Source: Cucumis sativus
Lineage: Eukaryota; Streptophyta; Magnoliopsida; Cucurbitales; Cucurbitaceae
DNA length: 64,000 bases
Direction of reading: 5' to 3'
NCBI RefSeq assembly: GCF_000004075.3
Contig: NC_026659.2
Coordinates: 31,576,272-31,640,271, forward strand
Each line of letters opens with the position of its first letter. Position 1 is the first letter of the stretch. The position numbers and the translations under genes were made by a program. The notes under the pieces were generated by a model, which was not told the DNA's origin, searched no databases, and saw only the letters and a list, made by a program, of their open reading frames with translations. This document shows positions 33,201 to 45,911 of this stretch, in pieces.

Positions 33201-34247
33201 TATCTGCAACAAATTTTCCATGAGCTAGTATTTGTAAAATCAAATGATAGACCCATTTCATCATTAAGCAGGCAATCTGGTCAAGTTTCTAATGATGGGT
33301 CTGGACTTCTTGGTCATTTCTGTTTGTCGCTGGCTCACAGAATGTTCGCAAACAATGTTCTCATGGAGCTTGAAAATGTGGTAAAGTCCTAACACTTGAT
33401 AATTAATCAATTTCCAGTGGAAGCACACTGCTTCACAAGAATTATGCTTTATGCATTTGATGTTACCAGCATATTAATCTTGGAAGTTTAACTTTGGTTG
33501 GTTCTCAGGTCTGGAAAGTCCCATTTCTTCAATTGATATCTCATCCCACTTGGAATTCTCGAAAATCATCTTGGACGTTTTTTATGGAAGTTCCTTGGTC
33601 CATACTTCATCCTAATAGCATCAAGGCTCGTACATCAGACGGTTATCAAATGAATAATGTAACCAAAACACAGTTTCTAACTAAAGTTGTTGTAAATGAT
33701 GATTGCATTACCATTGAAGGAGAAGGTGCACCTAATGTTGTTGGCTTGTTCAACGGAAATTCCAAGGATATTTATTCAACGAACAGATACAGCTGTGACT
33801 TGGCCGATCTTCCTGTTATAATTCTGTTGCAGGTGAGTTCAAAGTAGATTTCCTTGCTTTTGAGCTTCTTTATCACTGGAAAGTAGCAGTAAAAGTAGTG
33901 TTGTGTTTCCGTAACAGGTTGCGAGCCAGATTATTCTTTGGCTTCACGAGGAGGCTCTAATCTGGGGAATAAAGGCCAACCGTGACTTCCTAAGTCTGTC
34001 ATTTGAGCTTGAACAAGGTGAAACACTCCGGCTGGTAGCCCACGTGGACCCAGAAGATCCTCAAGGATGTCTTTCATGGTGGTTGGTAATGGACGACGGA
34101 TTGATGGAAGACAGGAAACTTAACTTTGAGACTTCAGATGTTGTACCTGAATACAGGAAGTTTTTGGGGCATTTATCTCTAGAAGTTTTGCATTCAACAT
34201 TAATGGATTTGGTTAGTTTATGCAGTGGAGTTGGTGGTAGCCTATAA
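30254..34247 (+). CDS. MED17: MED17, Mediator head-module subunit
   Basis: MED17 is a scaffold of the Mediator head and links activators to RNA polymerase II in the nucleus. Exons: 30254-30342, 30652-30850, 31835-31948, 32160-32245, 32440-32824, 32919-33380, 33509-33832, 33918-34247; 662 residues, close to Arabidopsis MED17 (about 650). The start MDEDMKVSLDKLPVKRLEAIEENG is typical of the family. A Lys-rich stretch follows (57-62, KKKQKK). The conserved PWQWQSMIENLQLAHQELS and LGKYFKQSAKGLERQVAREARFYGALIRLQQNWKVKR segments follow. It ends in a HLSLEVLHSTLMDLVSLC helix. All splice phases agree and no lesion is seen. Its leader is preceded by a duplicated copy of itself. Confidence 0.95.
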
Positions 34248-34964
34248 CCATGATTTTCTTGTCTCGAATTACAAATAGAAATTGCATCGTCTTCTTGTAA
34301 TTGTAATTCCGCCTCTAGATTTTTGGATCTAATGGTATCTTCAGTTTTTTGTCTGCATTGCTTACTGAACACCTCATGTATTACTTATAGCTTATGCAAA
34401 AATTGTGAATGTAAAGCAATGGATGGCTGGAAGCTGACTTCAAGAGGAAGAAACTGTTTAGTGATATTTAGTTTTTAAGTTTGAGGTAACTTTTTTTTAA
34501 TAACAAATTTTTAAAAATATAGCAAAATATTATATCTATTTGTGATAAACTACTAGTCGATCACTATTTGTGTTATTGTGATACAAATAGACATAGACGT
34601 AAATAATAGTTTATAACATTAATAGTTTGCTGTATTTTGTAAATATTTTAATACCAAAACCTAATTAAAACAGTTGAAATTGAACGAGTTACTTTCATAC
34701 TAACACAATTAAAATCATGTGGTATATACAAATGTAGAAAACTAGGAATAGATTTATGAAGACTTTTTGGGTATTAAGTTGGTTATAATAGCTGGTAAAG
34801 TTGATTTGTGTGTGTTTTGATCATAGAGTTTTGTAGTTAATCAAAGTTTGTAGTTTGTTAAGGTAAGTTATGAAATATGAATTTAGGTATACATACGAAG
34901 TAAGGTTTTGAAAGTATGATGATGGTATCTACGATTTGGATTTACCGCGATTTGCCCCAAAGTT
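34248..34964. other. Spacer between MED17 and CPL4, with an AT-rich repeat
   Basis: The first part is MED17 3' UTR. About 34490-34660 holds 'aaaaatatagcaaaatatt', 'gataaactactag' and 'ttgctgtattttgtaaata' blocks. They resemble the outer parts of the palindromic repeat family at 1.9 and 57.9 kb. No gene is seen. Confidence 0.5.
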
Positions 34965-34972
34965 TATATATT
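34965..34972 (+). promoter_or_regulatory. Probable TATA box of CPL4
   Basis: 'tttatatattt' lies directly before a C/T-rich leader (about 35010-35210) that ends at a GT donor at 35319. The long GC-rich stretch after it in AT-rich surroundings fits a 5' UTR. Confidence 0.55.
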
Positions 34973-36677
34973 TAGAAGAAAGTAAAGAGAAACGAAAACG
35001 GAAACCAAAATCAACCATTACCCAAACTCTCCTCACACCTTCTCTAACGCAACAACGAACTCCGCCGGCCACTACTCTCCGCCCAGTGCTCACGTCGCCT
35101 TCCCATCGCCTACCTCGCCGCCGCATGCTCTGACAGCGCTCAGCCTCTTTCTATCTTCCGCTTTCTTTCTCTTCCGTTTTCTCCCTCTCTCTCTAACGAT
35201 CCATCTTCTCTGTTTTATGAGTTCCACCTGTCCTCGCCGACACAGTCGAGCATTTCCGCCGATTCTTCATCGAACACTGCCGCTGCCATCGTTCTTTTTA
35301 CGGGATTCTTGGTTTTGGGTAAGATTTGATGTTTTATGGTTTTTTTTTTTTTTTTAATGTTCTTTGAGTACCCACTAAGATTTTGGCCTAAATTTGATTT
35401 TCCATAATGTTGGATTTTTAGATTCAAGATTTGGAAGACGTTAGCTTGCTGTCCAGCAGGTGTTAAGGACCGTATTGGTTGATTTTTTGGTTAGTATGGG
35501 ATTTTGGAACCATTTTTGGATTAGGAATAATCGTTGTAAACTGGGTTTATAATTCTTATTTGTGGTTTATGAATAGGTTGGAATTTTTTGCTGATGTTGT
35601 GAGGTGGTTTTGGATTAAGCCACGTATTGGGTAATTTTTTTTTTTTTTTTTTGAGTTTTTTACAGTCAAATTTGGTTTTGGACTTGGGCCTTAAAGTTTA
35701 TGTATGATTATGGTTTTTATTAGGGGCTTTGATCCAAGATTACTCAAAAACAAGAAGATAAATTGCTTGTTATTCAGCTCAACTTTGAGGTAAGTAACAT
35801 TACTATTGGAACACTTTTGTGCCAGGCGACATTAGTTTAAAACATTGTTTTTGGCTTTGCCAAATAGTTTTTAGAAAATCTTACATGATATGTTTTCATG
35901 CAAGCGTCTATTGTGCTCACCCTAGCTTATTTACCTTTTATAGTTTAGTTCGTGTTGTAAGCTTGCTCTAAATTTATCTGGTTGTTATTGTTAAGTTTGG
36001 GGTTGGAAATTTAGTGTGGAGTTGTTAATGTTATTTTGAACATAAGTTGTCCTTAGTGGTTTATCAAATTGATTGTCTCATAAATTAAGTTTGGATCACA
36101 TTGGTTCTTTCAGGTGACCTATTTAATGTTACTAGTGTTGAATTTCTAGTGTTGTTTAGTTGCTTCGAGCAAAGATTAGAGTGTTAGTTTCTTTTAATTG
36201 TCTTGATGTTGAGCCTGAGATTAATTAGGTATGAGAGTTTGGTACTAAAAATTTTGGATTGTTTTGAGGTTATACTAAAAATTTTAGTATATTATATATT
36301 TTATGAATTTTTGAACCCCAAATGTTGTAGCCGTAGGTGTTTTGTATGTGAAATTAGTTGAAGTCACACCTGAATTTATTTGGAAATGATTAGAAAAATA
36401 AAGAAGCGTGACCTCTTATTGAAGTCGGCTTTTTTAAGAGTTGAAATTGATATAATCCTAGAGTAGTAGAATTCTTTGCCCATCTGCGGTACACAGCATT
36501 TATTTTATATTTTTCTTTCCACGTCTAGGTTTCATAAGACTACATGCATAATATTTTTTGCAAGATCTTTTCCCTTCTGAATTTGGCTCTATTGTTTTTA
36601 ATTTTGGGATTGCATATTAATGCTAAAATCCACTAAGGTCATTTACTTTTTCCCTTTCTATTTTGTGGATTTTTCAG

Positions 36678-39600
36678 ATGAGCCTTGCAACCAATTCTCC
36701 AGCTCACTCATCAAGCAGTGACGATTTTGCTGCATTTCTTGCTGTAGATCTTGATTCCCATTCGTCTGACTCATCACCTGATGAAGAGACCGAGGGTGAC
36801 AATAATGCTGAAAGCGTGAGGTACGGTTAATTTTTAAGATCAATAAACTTCTGTTGTTATTTGAAGCTAGTAATGCATAAACACAGTGGTTTAGGGTTCT
36901 AATTTTTTGTTAATTCAATGTCGTTATGCTATTTTATTTTTCATCCCTCAAAAATAATTTTTTTGCCAACTTTTTAGTGTAGTCTGAGAGCTCTTGTTCC
37001 CTTTCCTTCAGGTTTCATCATTTTCTTTCCGATAGTGAAACGATGGTAGTGGTAGCTCTTTCTTTGTTCACTTGAGAGTCACTCCTTTAGAATCAGGAAG
37101 GAAATTAGAGTTTGAAGCCCTAATCCTTTGGAAGGGTTCTCGTGCAAATCTTTCTTTCAGTGTTTGGTTGATCCTTCTCCTTTAGGCGTTTCAGTCTTTT
37201 TGGTGCTTTGGAGGATTAAGGTTCCTAGAAAGGTAAGATTCTTTACTTGGCAGGCTCTTCATGACTGAGCTAGCATATTGGACAGGCTTGTTAGAAAGTT
37301 GCCTTCGTTGGTTGGGCATTTTTGTTGTATTTTTTGTCAGAAGACGAGGAAGAGTTCGACCATATTCTCTGGCATCGTGACTTTGTGAGTGGAGTCTGAG
37401 GCTCTTTTTTTTAGACATTTGGTTGATGTGCCCTCGTGGTAGACATGTCAGGGGTATTATCAAGGAGTTCCTCCTCAATTTCCGTTTGGGGAGAGGGTGT
37501 TTTGATTGTCTTGCTAGTTTGTGTGTGGTTTTATGGGTATTGTGGGGAAAACCAAATTACGGGTGTTTAGGGGTGTTGAGAGAGATCCTAGGGAGTTTTG
37601 GTCCCTTACTTGTTTTCATGTTTTCCAGTGGCTTGGATGCCAAAGTTTTTTTGTCATTGTTATATAGGTACTAGATGGGTATCTCTTGTAAAGGGAATCT
37701 CCTTTTTTGTGGGCTTGACTTTTATATGCTGGTGTATTCTTTCATTTTTTCTCTTTGAAAGTTGTACTCATTAAAAAAAATCAATGTTTTTATTATGTAA
37801 TTTAGAATTAAATGGAAAGTATTTTGTAGTTGCTGGCTCTCTTTTGAATTTTCTTGTGGATAAAAATATGAAATAAGTTTTCTCATGAAAATGCATGTTG
37901 AAACAGGATTTCATGATTGGTTTAACACTCCAGATTTCCCCATCTCACTTATTTGTGATAGTTTATTGCAATTTGTAGATTCTAAGCTTCTAATCTCAAA
38001 CTATCGATTATTCTTTTTGTTGGTGATATAAATTTAAATTTGCCTTCAACCACCAACTTAAGCTTTTGGGTGAATTGGGGTGGTTTAATATAGTATTAGA
38101 GCAGGTGGTCCAGGGAGGTTCTAGGTTTAAGCCTTTGCATTGTCGTTTTCTCCCCAATTAAAATTAGTTTCCACTTGGGCCTTTCAAATATTTAAAACCC
38201 ACAAATGAGGTAAAATTGATTAATTTCCACTTGTTGGGTCTTTCAAATATTTCAAGCCCACAAGTGGGAGAGTGTTGGTGATATAAATTTAAATTTTCCT
38301 TCAACCACTAACTTAAGCTTTTGGATAAATTGGTGGTTTAATACTTTTTAAATGATTTTTTAAGAAAAGTAGCCAAATTTCCATGCTGAATAAAAGAATA
38401 AGAGCAAACTGCAAAGTAGCACAAAGACTAATATAATATAAAAAGTTAAACATTTACAGCAGTCATAATTATTTAAATTAACAGGTAATGAGTTTTTTTT
38501 TGTCTTTTAGTTTCACTTTCATCTAATCATTTTCTTTTATAGATATTTCAAATGGTCTAGTTCATATAAGTTTGTAGGATACCATGAGTGATTATTATTT
38601 TGTATTAGAAGTATAAGACTACTGTAAACAAGATGCCTATCCAATAAGTCATTTTTTATTTCCATGTTTGTAATTTGTATTATTTTTCCTTTTGCATGAA
38701 TAACAGCATTGAGTTGTGGCAAATGGCGACTATGATTTCTACACATAATAGCAAGGGTTTGTAGGATTGGTTATAAGTTATAACCATATAACTAAATTGT
38801 GGTAGTTCATCCTTGTTTTCTCAATTTAATATATCAATACTTTTTATTCAATTCGTTCAATTTTTAGGATAAAGCGTCGTAAGGTAGAGAAACTGGAAAA
38901 CTCAGAGGAGGATATTATGCATGAAGTTGAAGAGCAAAGTTTAGGTAAGTTAAACTGTTTGTACTAATCCCTTTTGTTGTCCATATTTTATAATATTGCT
39001 CTACCCTTTACTTTCACTGTAGCCAATTTGTTGCTTTGAGCTGTACTAAATAGTCTATACTGGACGACTTTCTTACTTCTTTGACAGCTATACAATGTTC
39101 TTGCTGTGTTTGTCCTTTTTTTTCTACTCACTCTGCATATTCATAGAGCTTTTTTTCTCTTGCTAATCTTCTGTTACATATTGTGTTTCGGTTTTTGCCT
39201 CCTCTACTCTTCTTATATGTGAATCTGGTTGGAGGTTTACCATCCTTTTTTATGCATCTATTATTTGGATTATATGAACTTCTTTAAGAACCGTATCAAA
39301 TTGGCTCCCTCTATATATAAACGCCTCCCTGTTAGTGTTATTGAGTAAGAAAATGTTCCCTAGAAACTATGTAATCAAAAGAGAAGGGAAGGAAGCATAC
39401 TACATCCCTGTCCAACCATAAGTGAAATAACATTTCTCTGCCTATATGTTTCAAACGCCAGTGGATAAAAAATAAAGAACATAGTATGGGACTTGCTCTT
39501 ATATATGATACTTATGAATGATCTTTGGTCTAAATGAAAATAGTCATTCTTAGTTTCCTTGAAAACTAATAATTATAGGGAAGCTAGATGGGTATGTACC

Positions 39601-42600
39601 TGAGATTTTGTGGCATCTGATTTCTTGAACTATTTCAGTCTAGCGGTCTTCTGCTCGCCATATATCCTTTATTTCCGTTCCTTTCTTCCCCTACCAATGT
39701 AAGCTATTAACTATTCAGTTTTGTGTAACGTAACTTATTAGCATTGAAGTATAAAAGCCTTCATGTTAAAGCTAGTATCTGACTCCTTGTATCTTTGCAT
39801 TGGTTTTTCTCTAATTGCTGAATTGTTCTGTTTTGAAAATATTAAATTGTTGCAGAAGTATTATCAAAGCAACAATTATGCAGTCATCCTGGTTCATTTG
39901 GAAATATGTGTATCATATGTGGGCAGAGGTTGGATGAGGAATCAGGCGTGACATTTGGGTATATACATAAGGTATGTTTTCTTTATATGAATATTTGATT
40001 GTCTTCTATTCTTTGTTGCCATTTATAGAATGTTTTGTCGCAGTGGGGGTGGTAGAAGGAATGGGAGTTTACAAAATGGGCACCTGTGGTTAGAATGACA
40101 TATCAGTAATTAGAATGAATGAGATCATGAGTTAACCTAGTGGTAAAAAATGAGACATAATCTCCATCTACGAAGGCGCCCTCTGTTTCTTAATATGCTA
40201 TCAGTTTCTTAAAAAATAAAGAAAAAAGAAAAAGTGAAAAAATATTTCCATGTAGCTTGAGATGTTTTGTTAATATATATATATATATATATTTCCCTTC
40301 AGTTATATTTGTTCACTGTTGACAAAATAGACACTACATTAGCTTTGGATTTTAACTTAGCATGCCGGGAGAAGTACCAATAACTAGTAATTTGCTGGTA
40401 TATTGAACTATGGGATAATTATATGGACCATCTGATAAACTTGTAGGAGCTGAGGCTTAATAATGATGAAATTAACCGGATGCGTAACAAAGAAATGAAG
40501 GAGTTGTTGCAGCGTAAAAAACTTATCTTGGTTCTTGATCTGGATCACACACTATTAAACTCAACTGAGCTACGGTATTTGACAGTTGAAGAGGAGTATT
40601 TGAGGAGTCAAACAGATTCTCTTGATGGTACATTGTCCTCTCATCTGTACATAGTTCTACTTTCTTAAGTAACTTCGATATGTTATTGACTGTTATTTCA
40701 TTCTCATCGTGTTTTTGCTTTCACCATTGCTGTTTTTTGTCTGCTGTGTTCTTTTTTCTTTTATATGCAGGCAACAAATGAGTACATTCCCCTAATCCTA
40801 AGCTTTTGTATTTGCTGCTTTAGATTATTTGCACTTTGATCAGCTACGACAAACAGTCTTTTCTTATTTAAAATGAAATACTTTAAATTCAGATTGGATA
40901 AGTTGCAAACATGGAGTTCGATAGTTTTGTGAACTTAATTCAAATTTGGACTTTCTTTTTGTGTATGTATATTGAGGAGGGGCTCTTTGTTAGTAATTTA
41001 GTCTTTTAGAACGTTGGAATTACTTTGAAACTTTCCAAATATCAAGAAACATATAAAAATGTTGGGATATTTCTTTTGCTCTACTAATAAAAGTGAGATA
41101 CCTAGGTTTTGCCGTGTCTTTTTACTATATGAATGAATGTTATTTTGTAATCTATTGGTGCATTTTCAAATATTGCAAAATATTGAAACTATTTACAAAA
41201 TAGCAAAAGCTATCAAATTCTCTATAGTCCATTAAATTTTTTTGTTATATTTTGTAAATTGTTTCAGTTTATTTGCTATCCATAAGAAATTCTCTAATTT
41301 ATTTTATATTTTTTAGAAAAATAAAAAGATAGCGTAAATTCAAAATAAAGATTTTTTGTTTTTTTTTTTTTTTTTTTGCTATTAGTTTCTGCTGTGTTTG
41401 ATAAGAACTGAAATTTGAATAAATCAGTATAAGCACTTTATAAGCATGGCGTATGGAACTATCTCCACATCTTGACTTACAAATGTCTTTGAGGGGTGGA
41501 ATTCTCAAGCCTGGGGTAGTTTAGTTTTAAATTGATGTTTTTAGTTGTGGGGCTTACAAACTCCTTGGACCTAAGCAAAGAGTTGAGTTTTTTAGCTTCA
41601 CTACTCTCAACTCCTACTCCCTTGCCGAATGCCCCTTGAGAGATATGCAAGAGTTTGAGTTTGAATGGGCCATTTTGGGATGAGGGTTCTGACATAGATT
41701 TCCTTTTATAAATTCTGGATTGTGCATCTGAAATTTTTTTTCATCGCTCTGTTGAACCATGAAGTTGAATTGCCCCCTTTCTTGGGTCTTAACTAACAGT
41801 TCAGCAGTGTTTAATTTAAAATTTGTATGGCTTCTTATATATTGTCAAGTAATTAATCTTGAAAATTTAGCTTAATTATCTAAGCTTCCTGAAAATTTCT
41901 GACGTTTTGTTTCTGATGCTGTGGTAAAATTTTTGAATAGATGTCACGAAAGGAAGCCTTTTCCTATTGAACTCCGTTCATACAATGACAAAGTTGAGGC
42001 CATTTGTCCATTCATTTTTGAAAGAAGCTAGTAAGTTGTTTGAAATGTATATATACACTATGGGGGAGCGAAGATATGCCTTTGAAATGGCAAAGTTGTT
42101 AGACCCCAAGAAGGAGTACTTCAGTTCCAAAGTTATTTCTCGGGATGATGGCACTCAAAAGCATCAGAAAGGTCTTGATGTGGTGCTGGGTAAGGAAAGT
42201 GCTGTTCTGATCCTCGATGATACTGAAAATGTAAGTGCATCTAGAATTCGATGAATACTTCTGTATACTTGATCTATTGTTGCTACCCTAGTTATTGTAA
42301 TTAAATGGTAACGTGAGATTTCCATCATGCAGTAAGAAAAAGCTGATAAATTGCGTAGTTCACTCAGTGGAAAATTGTTTTCTTCCATACTTGAGTGGAA
42401 GGTTAAATACGTTTGATGGATAAGAAGATTAAGAAAATTATGTTATGCAAAGGAAGGATTGAAATTCTTAAATTTAATTCTACAGTTTGGTTCCCTAAAT
42501 CCAAAACTTATTTTATTATACTTTTAGTTCATTACTGATTAGGTTAGGGATGTTTTCTATAATCTTTAGTTTCTCTTTGTTTTCTTTGTTTTCTTTTTTT

Positions 42601-44235
42601 TTGTGTTTTTTAAACTTTTTAAGGAACCCCCTCCTTTACATCTGAGGATTAGTTAATGCAACATGATCCTCTTGTTAAACAATGGAATCTTGCAAAGGGA
42701 TTGCTTGTGAATACTTAGTGTCTTAATTCCTCAAGAAAAACATCCCATAAGCCTTGTTTTATATTCTCTGTGATTCAGTTTTAGTTATTTTTGTCTGCGT
42801 CTTTGAACATTGATTTTGTCATTTTTGGGCTGCTGAACTACCTATTCTTTATACACATGTGGAGCTAAACACGATCAATTCTTACAATAGGCATGGACAA
42901 AACATAAAGAAAACTTGATATTGATGGAGAGATATCACTTTTTTGCTTCAAGTTGTCGTCAATTTGGCTTCAACTGTAAATCTCTATCTGAGTTGAAGAA
43001 TGATGAGAGCGAAACTGATGGGGCACTGACAACCATCCTGAAAGTTCTGAAACAAGTCCATCATATGTTCTTTAATGTATTTCCCTCTCCCTCTCTATTG
43101 TTACACTCTTGTTTTTCCATTTTTTAACCTCAATCTCATCGTTAGGATTTCTTTTGTAGGAAGTCTCGGGTGATTTGGTTGATAGAGATGTGAGACAGGT
43201 AAAAGTTTGTTGCCAACTTAAAGTTCGATATCTAATGCTTCTTGTGATCTATCATTTCCAGTTGATTCCTACATTTTTATCTTTTCGACAATTTATAATG
43301 CTTCTTGAGTTCTTGTGATGACTATCCTTACTAGTTGATTCCTACAGTTTTATCTTTTCGATAATCCACAATACTTTTTGTGATGACTATCATTTCTAGT
43401 TGATTCCTACATTTTTATTTTCATCATGTAATTGTCCATGATATAAACATTAATTAATTTGTAGGGTTATTTTCAAATGTAGCAAAATGAATAAAATATC
43501 TACAAAGTATTTATAAAATATAGGAATATAATAATCTATCTACAATGAGTGGACGGTTAATACGTTAAAATATAGGAATAATCTCATCGTCAAAAAAGGA
43601 TAGATGCATCTAATAGTAGTTTATCTTGGTCTATTCTAGTTGGTCTAATATAGTATATGGTAGATAGTTTGTGATATTTTGTTATATTTCTAAATATTTT
43701 TTTTGAAGTTTTATCATTTAAAATAATTTTTCTAAGTTGGATGATTTATTAGAAAAGTTTATTTATGTCTAATAGGTTAATTAATTTTAATTTTAATATA
43801 TCAAAGTACTAAGAGATAAAAATTGAAAATTTGCGTGAGATAGAAATTCAATGGCATGGTGGTACTGTTAGCATGGACTTAATGTTGAAATTGCCTTCAA
43901 CTAAATAGGTACTAAAGACAGTTCGTGCTGAAGTTCTTGAGGGATGCAAAGTCGTCTTCAGCCGTGTTTTTCCTACCAAATTCCAGGCTGAGAACCATCA
44001 ACTCTGGAAGATGGTTGAGCAGTTAGGAGGCACTTGCTCAACCGAACTCGACCAATCCGTGACACATGTGGTCGCGACAGATGCTGGAACAGAAAAGTCA
44101 CGTTGGGCTTTGAAGGAGAAGAAGTTTCTGGTCCATCCACGGTGGATAGAAGCATCAAACTACTTCTGGAAACGGCAAATGGAAGAAAACTTTACCGTCG
44201 AGCAAACCAAAGTCGAGCAAACCAAGAAACAATGA
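36678..44235 (+). CDS. CPL4: CPL4, RNA polymerase II CTD phosphatase (FCP1-BRCT)
   Basis: It removes phosphate from the RNA polymerase II C-terminal domain in the nucleus. Coding exons: 36678-36820, 38868-38944, 39856-39971, 40447-40627, 41941-42230, 42891-43076, 43160-43198, 43909-44235; 452 residues (Arabidopsis CPL4 has about 440). There is an acidic/Ser-rich N-terminus. CSH...CIIC (82-95) is a family Cys/His motif. The FCP1 domain has DLDHT (143-147) with the catalytic DxDxT and a second acidic pair DD (265-266). A C-terminal BRCT domain follows (about 360-440, with HPRWIEAS). The leader is spliced: exon to 35318, a leader exon 35724-35789 (donor GAG|GTAAGT), then the acceptor immediately before the ATG. 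Introns hold a LINE fragment and a TRIM. The frame is intact. Confidence 0.94.
36960..37780 (+). mobile_element. LINE 3' fragment in the first coding intron of CPL4
   Basis: Broken frames match the zf-RVT region of the other copies (37200-37330: KVPRKVRFFTWQAL-like, then DRLVRKL). The 3' end at 37733-37780 ('gtattctttc...gaaagttgta' plus A run) matches the ends at 5492 and 28480. No long frame survives. It looks the most decayed of the three. Confidence 0.7.
38018..38343 (+). mobile_element. Second TRIM-like element, in the first coding intron of CPL4
   Basis: Direct terminal repeats 38018-38090 (73 bp) and 38273-38343 (71 bp) both start TGTTGGTGATATAAATTT and end 'ggtttaata'. After the first repeat comes TAGTATTAGAGC (38091-38102). 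This is the initiator-Met primer-binding site TGGTATCAGAGC with two transitions. Before the second repeat is a purine tract, 'aagtgggagag'. The flanks carry CTTTT on both sides (38013-38017 and 38344-38348), a 5-bp target duplication. Internal length is 182 bp and it does not code. The LTR ends are TA rather than CA, which fits C-to-T decay. Confidence 0.85.
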
Positions 44236-45667
44236 CGACACCGTTTCTGTTTATTACCGTAGTAATTCCACATTCCTCTTAAATGGATCATGGACTTGTT
44301 GGGGTGGGGTTTACATGCTGTGCTCTTGGTGTTTCCCCATAAATTTTACTTAGGACTCTCTCACCTTATTTGTAGGTCACCATCTCCTCATTTTTGAAGT
44401 ATCCCTTAAAATCAACTTCAAGGGTTGATTGAAATTCAAGCTCTTCGGTTTCCGTAGATGTGTAGATGTGTTGCGTTGTAACCATTTTGAGTTGGGTTAT
44501 AATCATAGGAGATGTTATTTTTATTTTTGGCTTGTAATTCTTTTTGTTTTTTTCTTAATTTTCAAGCCCTAACAACTGTGGTTCTGTATTTGTAATTCTG
44601 CTAATGTATTTGTCTCATATCAAAGATAGCATCAGTTGATAAGTTTCATGACAGAAATATCATTGTTAGAATTTTTTTATCATTAACATGTATATATTTG
44701 TTTTGATTCTCTTTCCTCAGTTAATTGAATGTGTCATCTGTCTGTTTAAGCTATCCTTTAAATATCGATAAAAGATTGCAACATTCATAAGCTATACTTT
44801 TTTATGTATCGATTAATCTTTTAGTTAGTGTGGTTATATTATTCTAACATAAATAATCCACATGGAAAGAGAAAGATGAAGAGCTTAACAGATCAACACC
44901 ATATGTTTAGTTAAATAAAGAGAAACAAAGAGGAAAGGAGTGTCCTCCAAAGGGAAGTATCATGTTAACTCGATCATATGAGACTACTTAGTACTAAAGG
45001 ATGAATTTGGAAAATGTGTTTGAAGTAAGTGTGGCATGCTGCTGCTTAGCTCCATCATCTCCTTAGCTTTGTCCAATTTGTTTTGAATTCCAAATGTCTC
45101 TAATTGTGAAAACGATAATATCCATTTGAAGAACAACTTCTAAAAATACATAACCTTCATAACAGAGACATTCAATTACAAATTAGAGTTTGAAAATGCT
45201 TAGAAAAAAACAAGTAGAGTTTAAGATAGATAGATACCTACGATGCAATGGGACAGTTTTGAAATAAAACTCGGGAAAATGATATATTTAAAACTACTTA
45301 AAAAAAATGGTTGTATTTTTGGCCTTATTACAACGAGAGTCTCTCGTTTTACTTTATTATTATCACAAATTCAGTCGAAGAGAACACACAATAAAAAAAA
45401 AAGTAACTTTTAAGTGAGTTGACAAAAGAGAATTGAAATAGCAACCCTAATATTATTAAGAAAATTGCATCAAATGATAAAAATATTTAGAAAAAAAAAA
45501 CAACTCATGACACATACTTTTCTTTTGCATATTAAGAATGTGGTAAAATTGGTGATATCAAACGACAATCAAACGTTAATCATAGGACTATCATACGGTA
45601 ATCACAGTGTTATTGACTTTTAAATTTACTACTTTTACAATTTAAAAAATGGAGTGACATAAACTCT

Positions 45668-45698
<31 letters not shown>

Positions 45699-45911
45699 TT
45701 ATATATAATTATTAAGCAATAATAGTGAAAAAAAATAAAAGAAAATAAAAGAGGAAAGAGAAAAAGAACCGCTCTTAGGTGAAATACCCATTTTCCCCAA
45801 TTTCATTTCAATTATTTACCTTAATATTTTCATCGTATTAGTTTGGAAACCCTAATACAAATCTCCACATTATATATAATTAAGAGTGTCCTACGTAACC
45901 TCAAGAAGAAG
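44236..45911. other. Spacer with CPL4 3' UTR and F-box promoter
   Basis: No gene is seen apart from an F-box exon remnant at about 45055-45155. A microsatellite of ATT and then AT units lies at about 45668-45700. The final part is AT-rich promoter sequence of the F-box gene. Confidence 0.5.
45055..45155 (-). pseudogene. Remnant of an F-box last exon, minus strand
   Basis: The minus strand reads 'cgttttcacaatta', then 'gacatttggaattcaaaac'. It is similar to the second exon of the pseudogene at 53190-54200 ('gttttcgcaatatggaattc') and to FHNMKHLRL of the intact gene. A stop interrupts it (HN*RHLEFK). Only this exon could be recognised. Confidence 0.4.

Noticed and set aside
34929..35133. Arg-rich frames on both strands at the CPL4 leader
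   Set aside because: They overlap the C/T-rich 5' UTR ending at a splice donor; the composition explains the Arg/Pro codons.
40272..40292. TA-rich run in a CPL4 intron, considered as a structured element
   Set aside because: It is a simple (TA)n microsatellite; similar runs are near 24358 and 45684.
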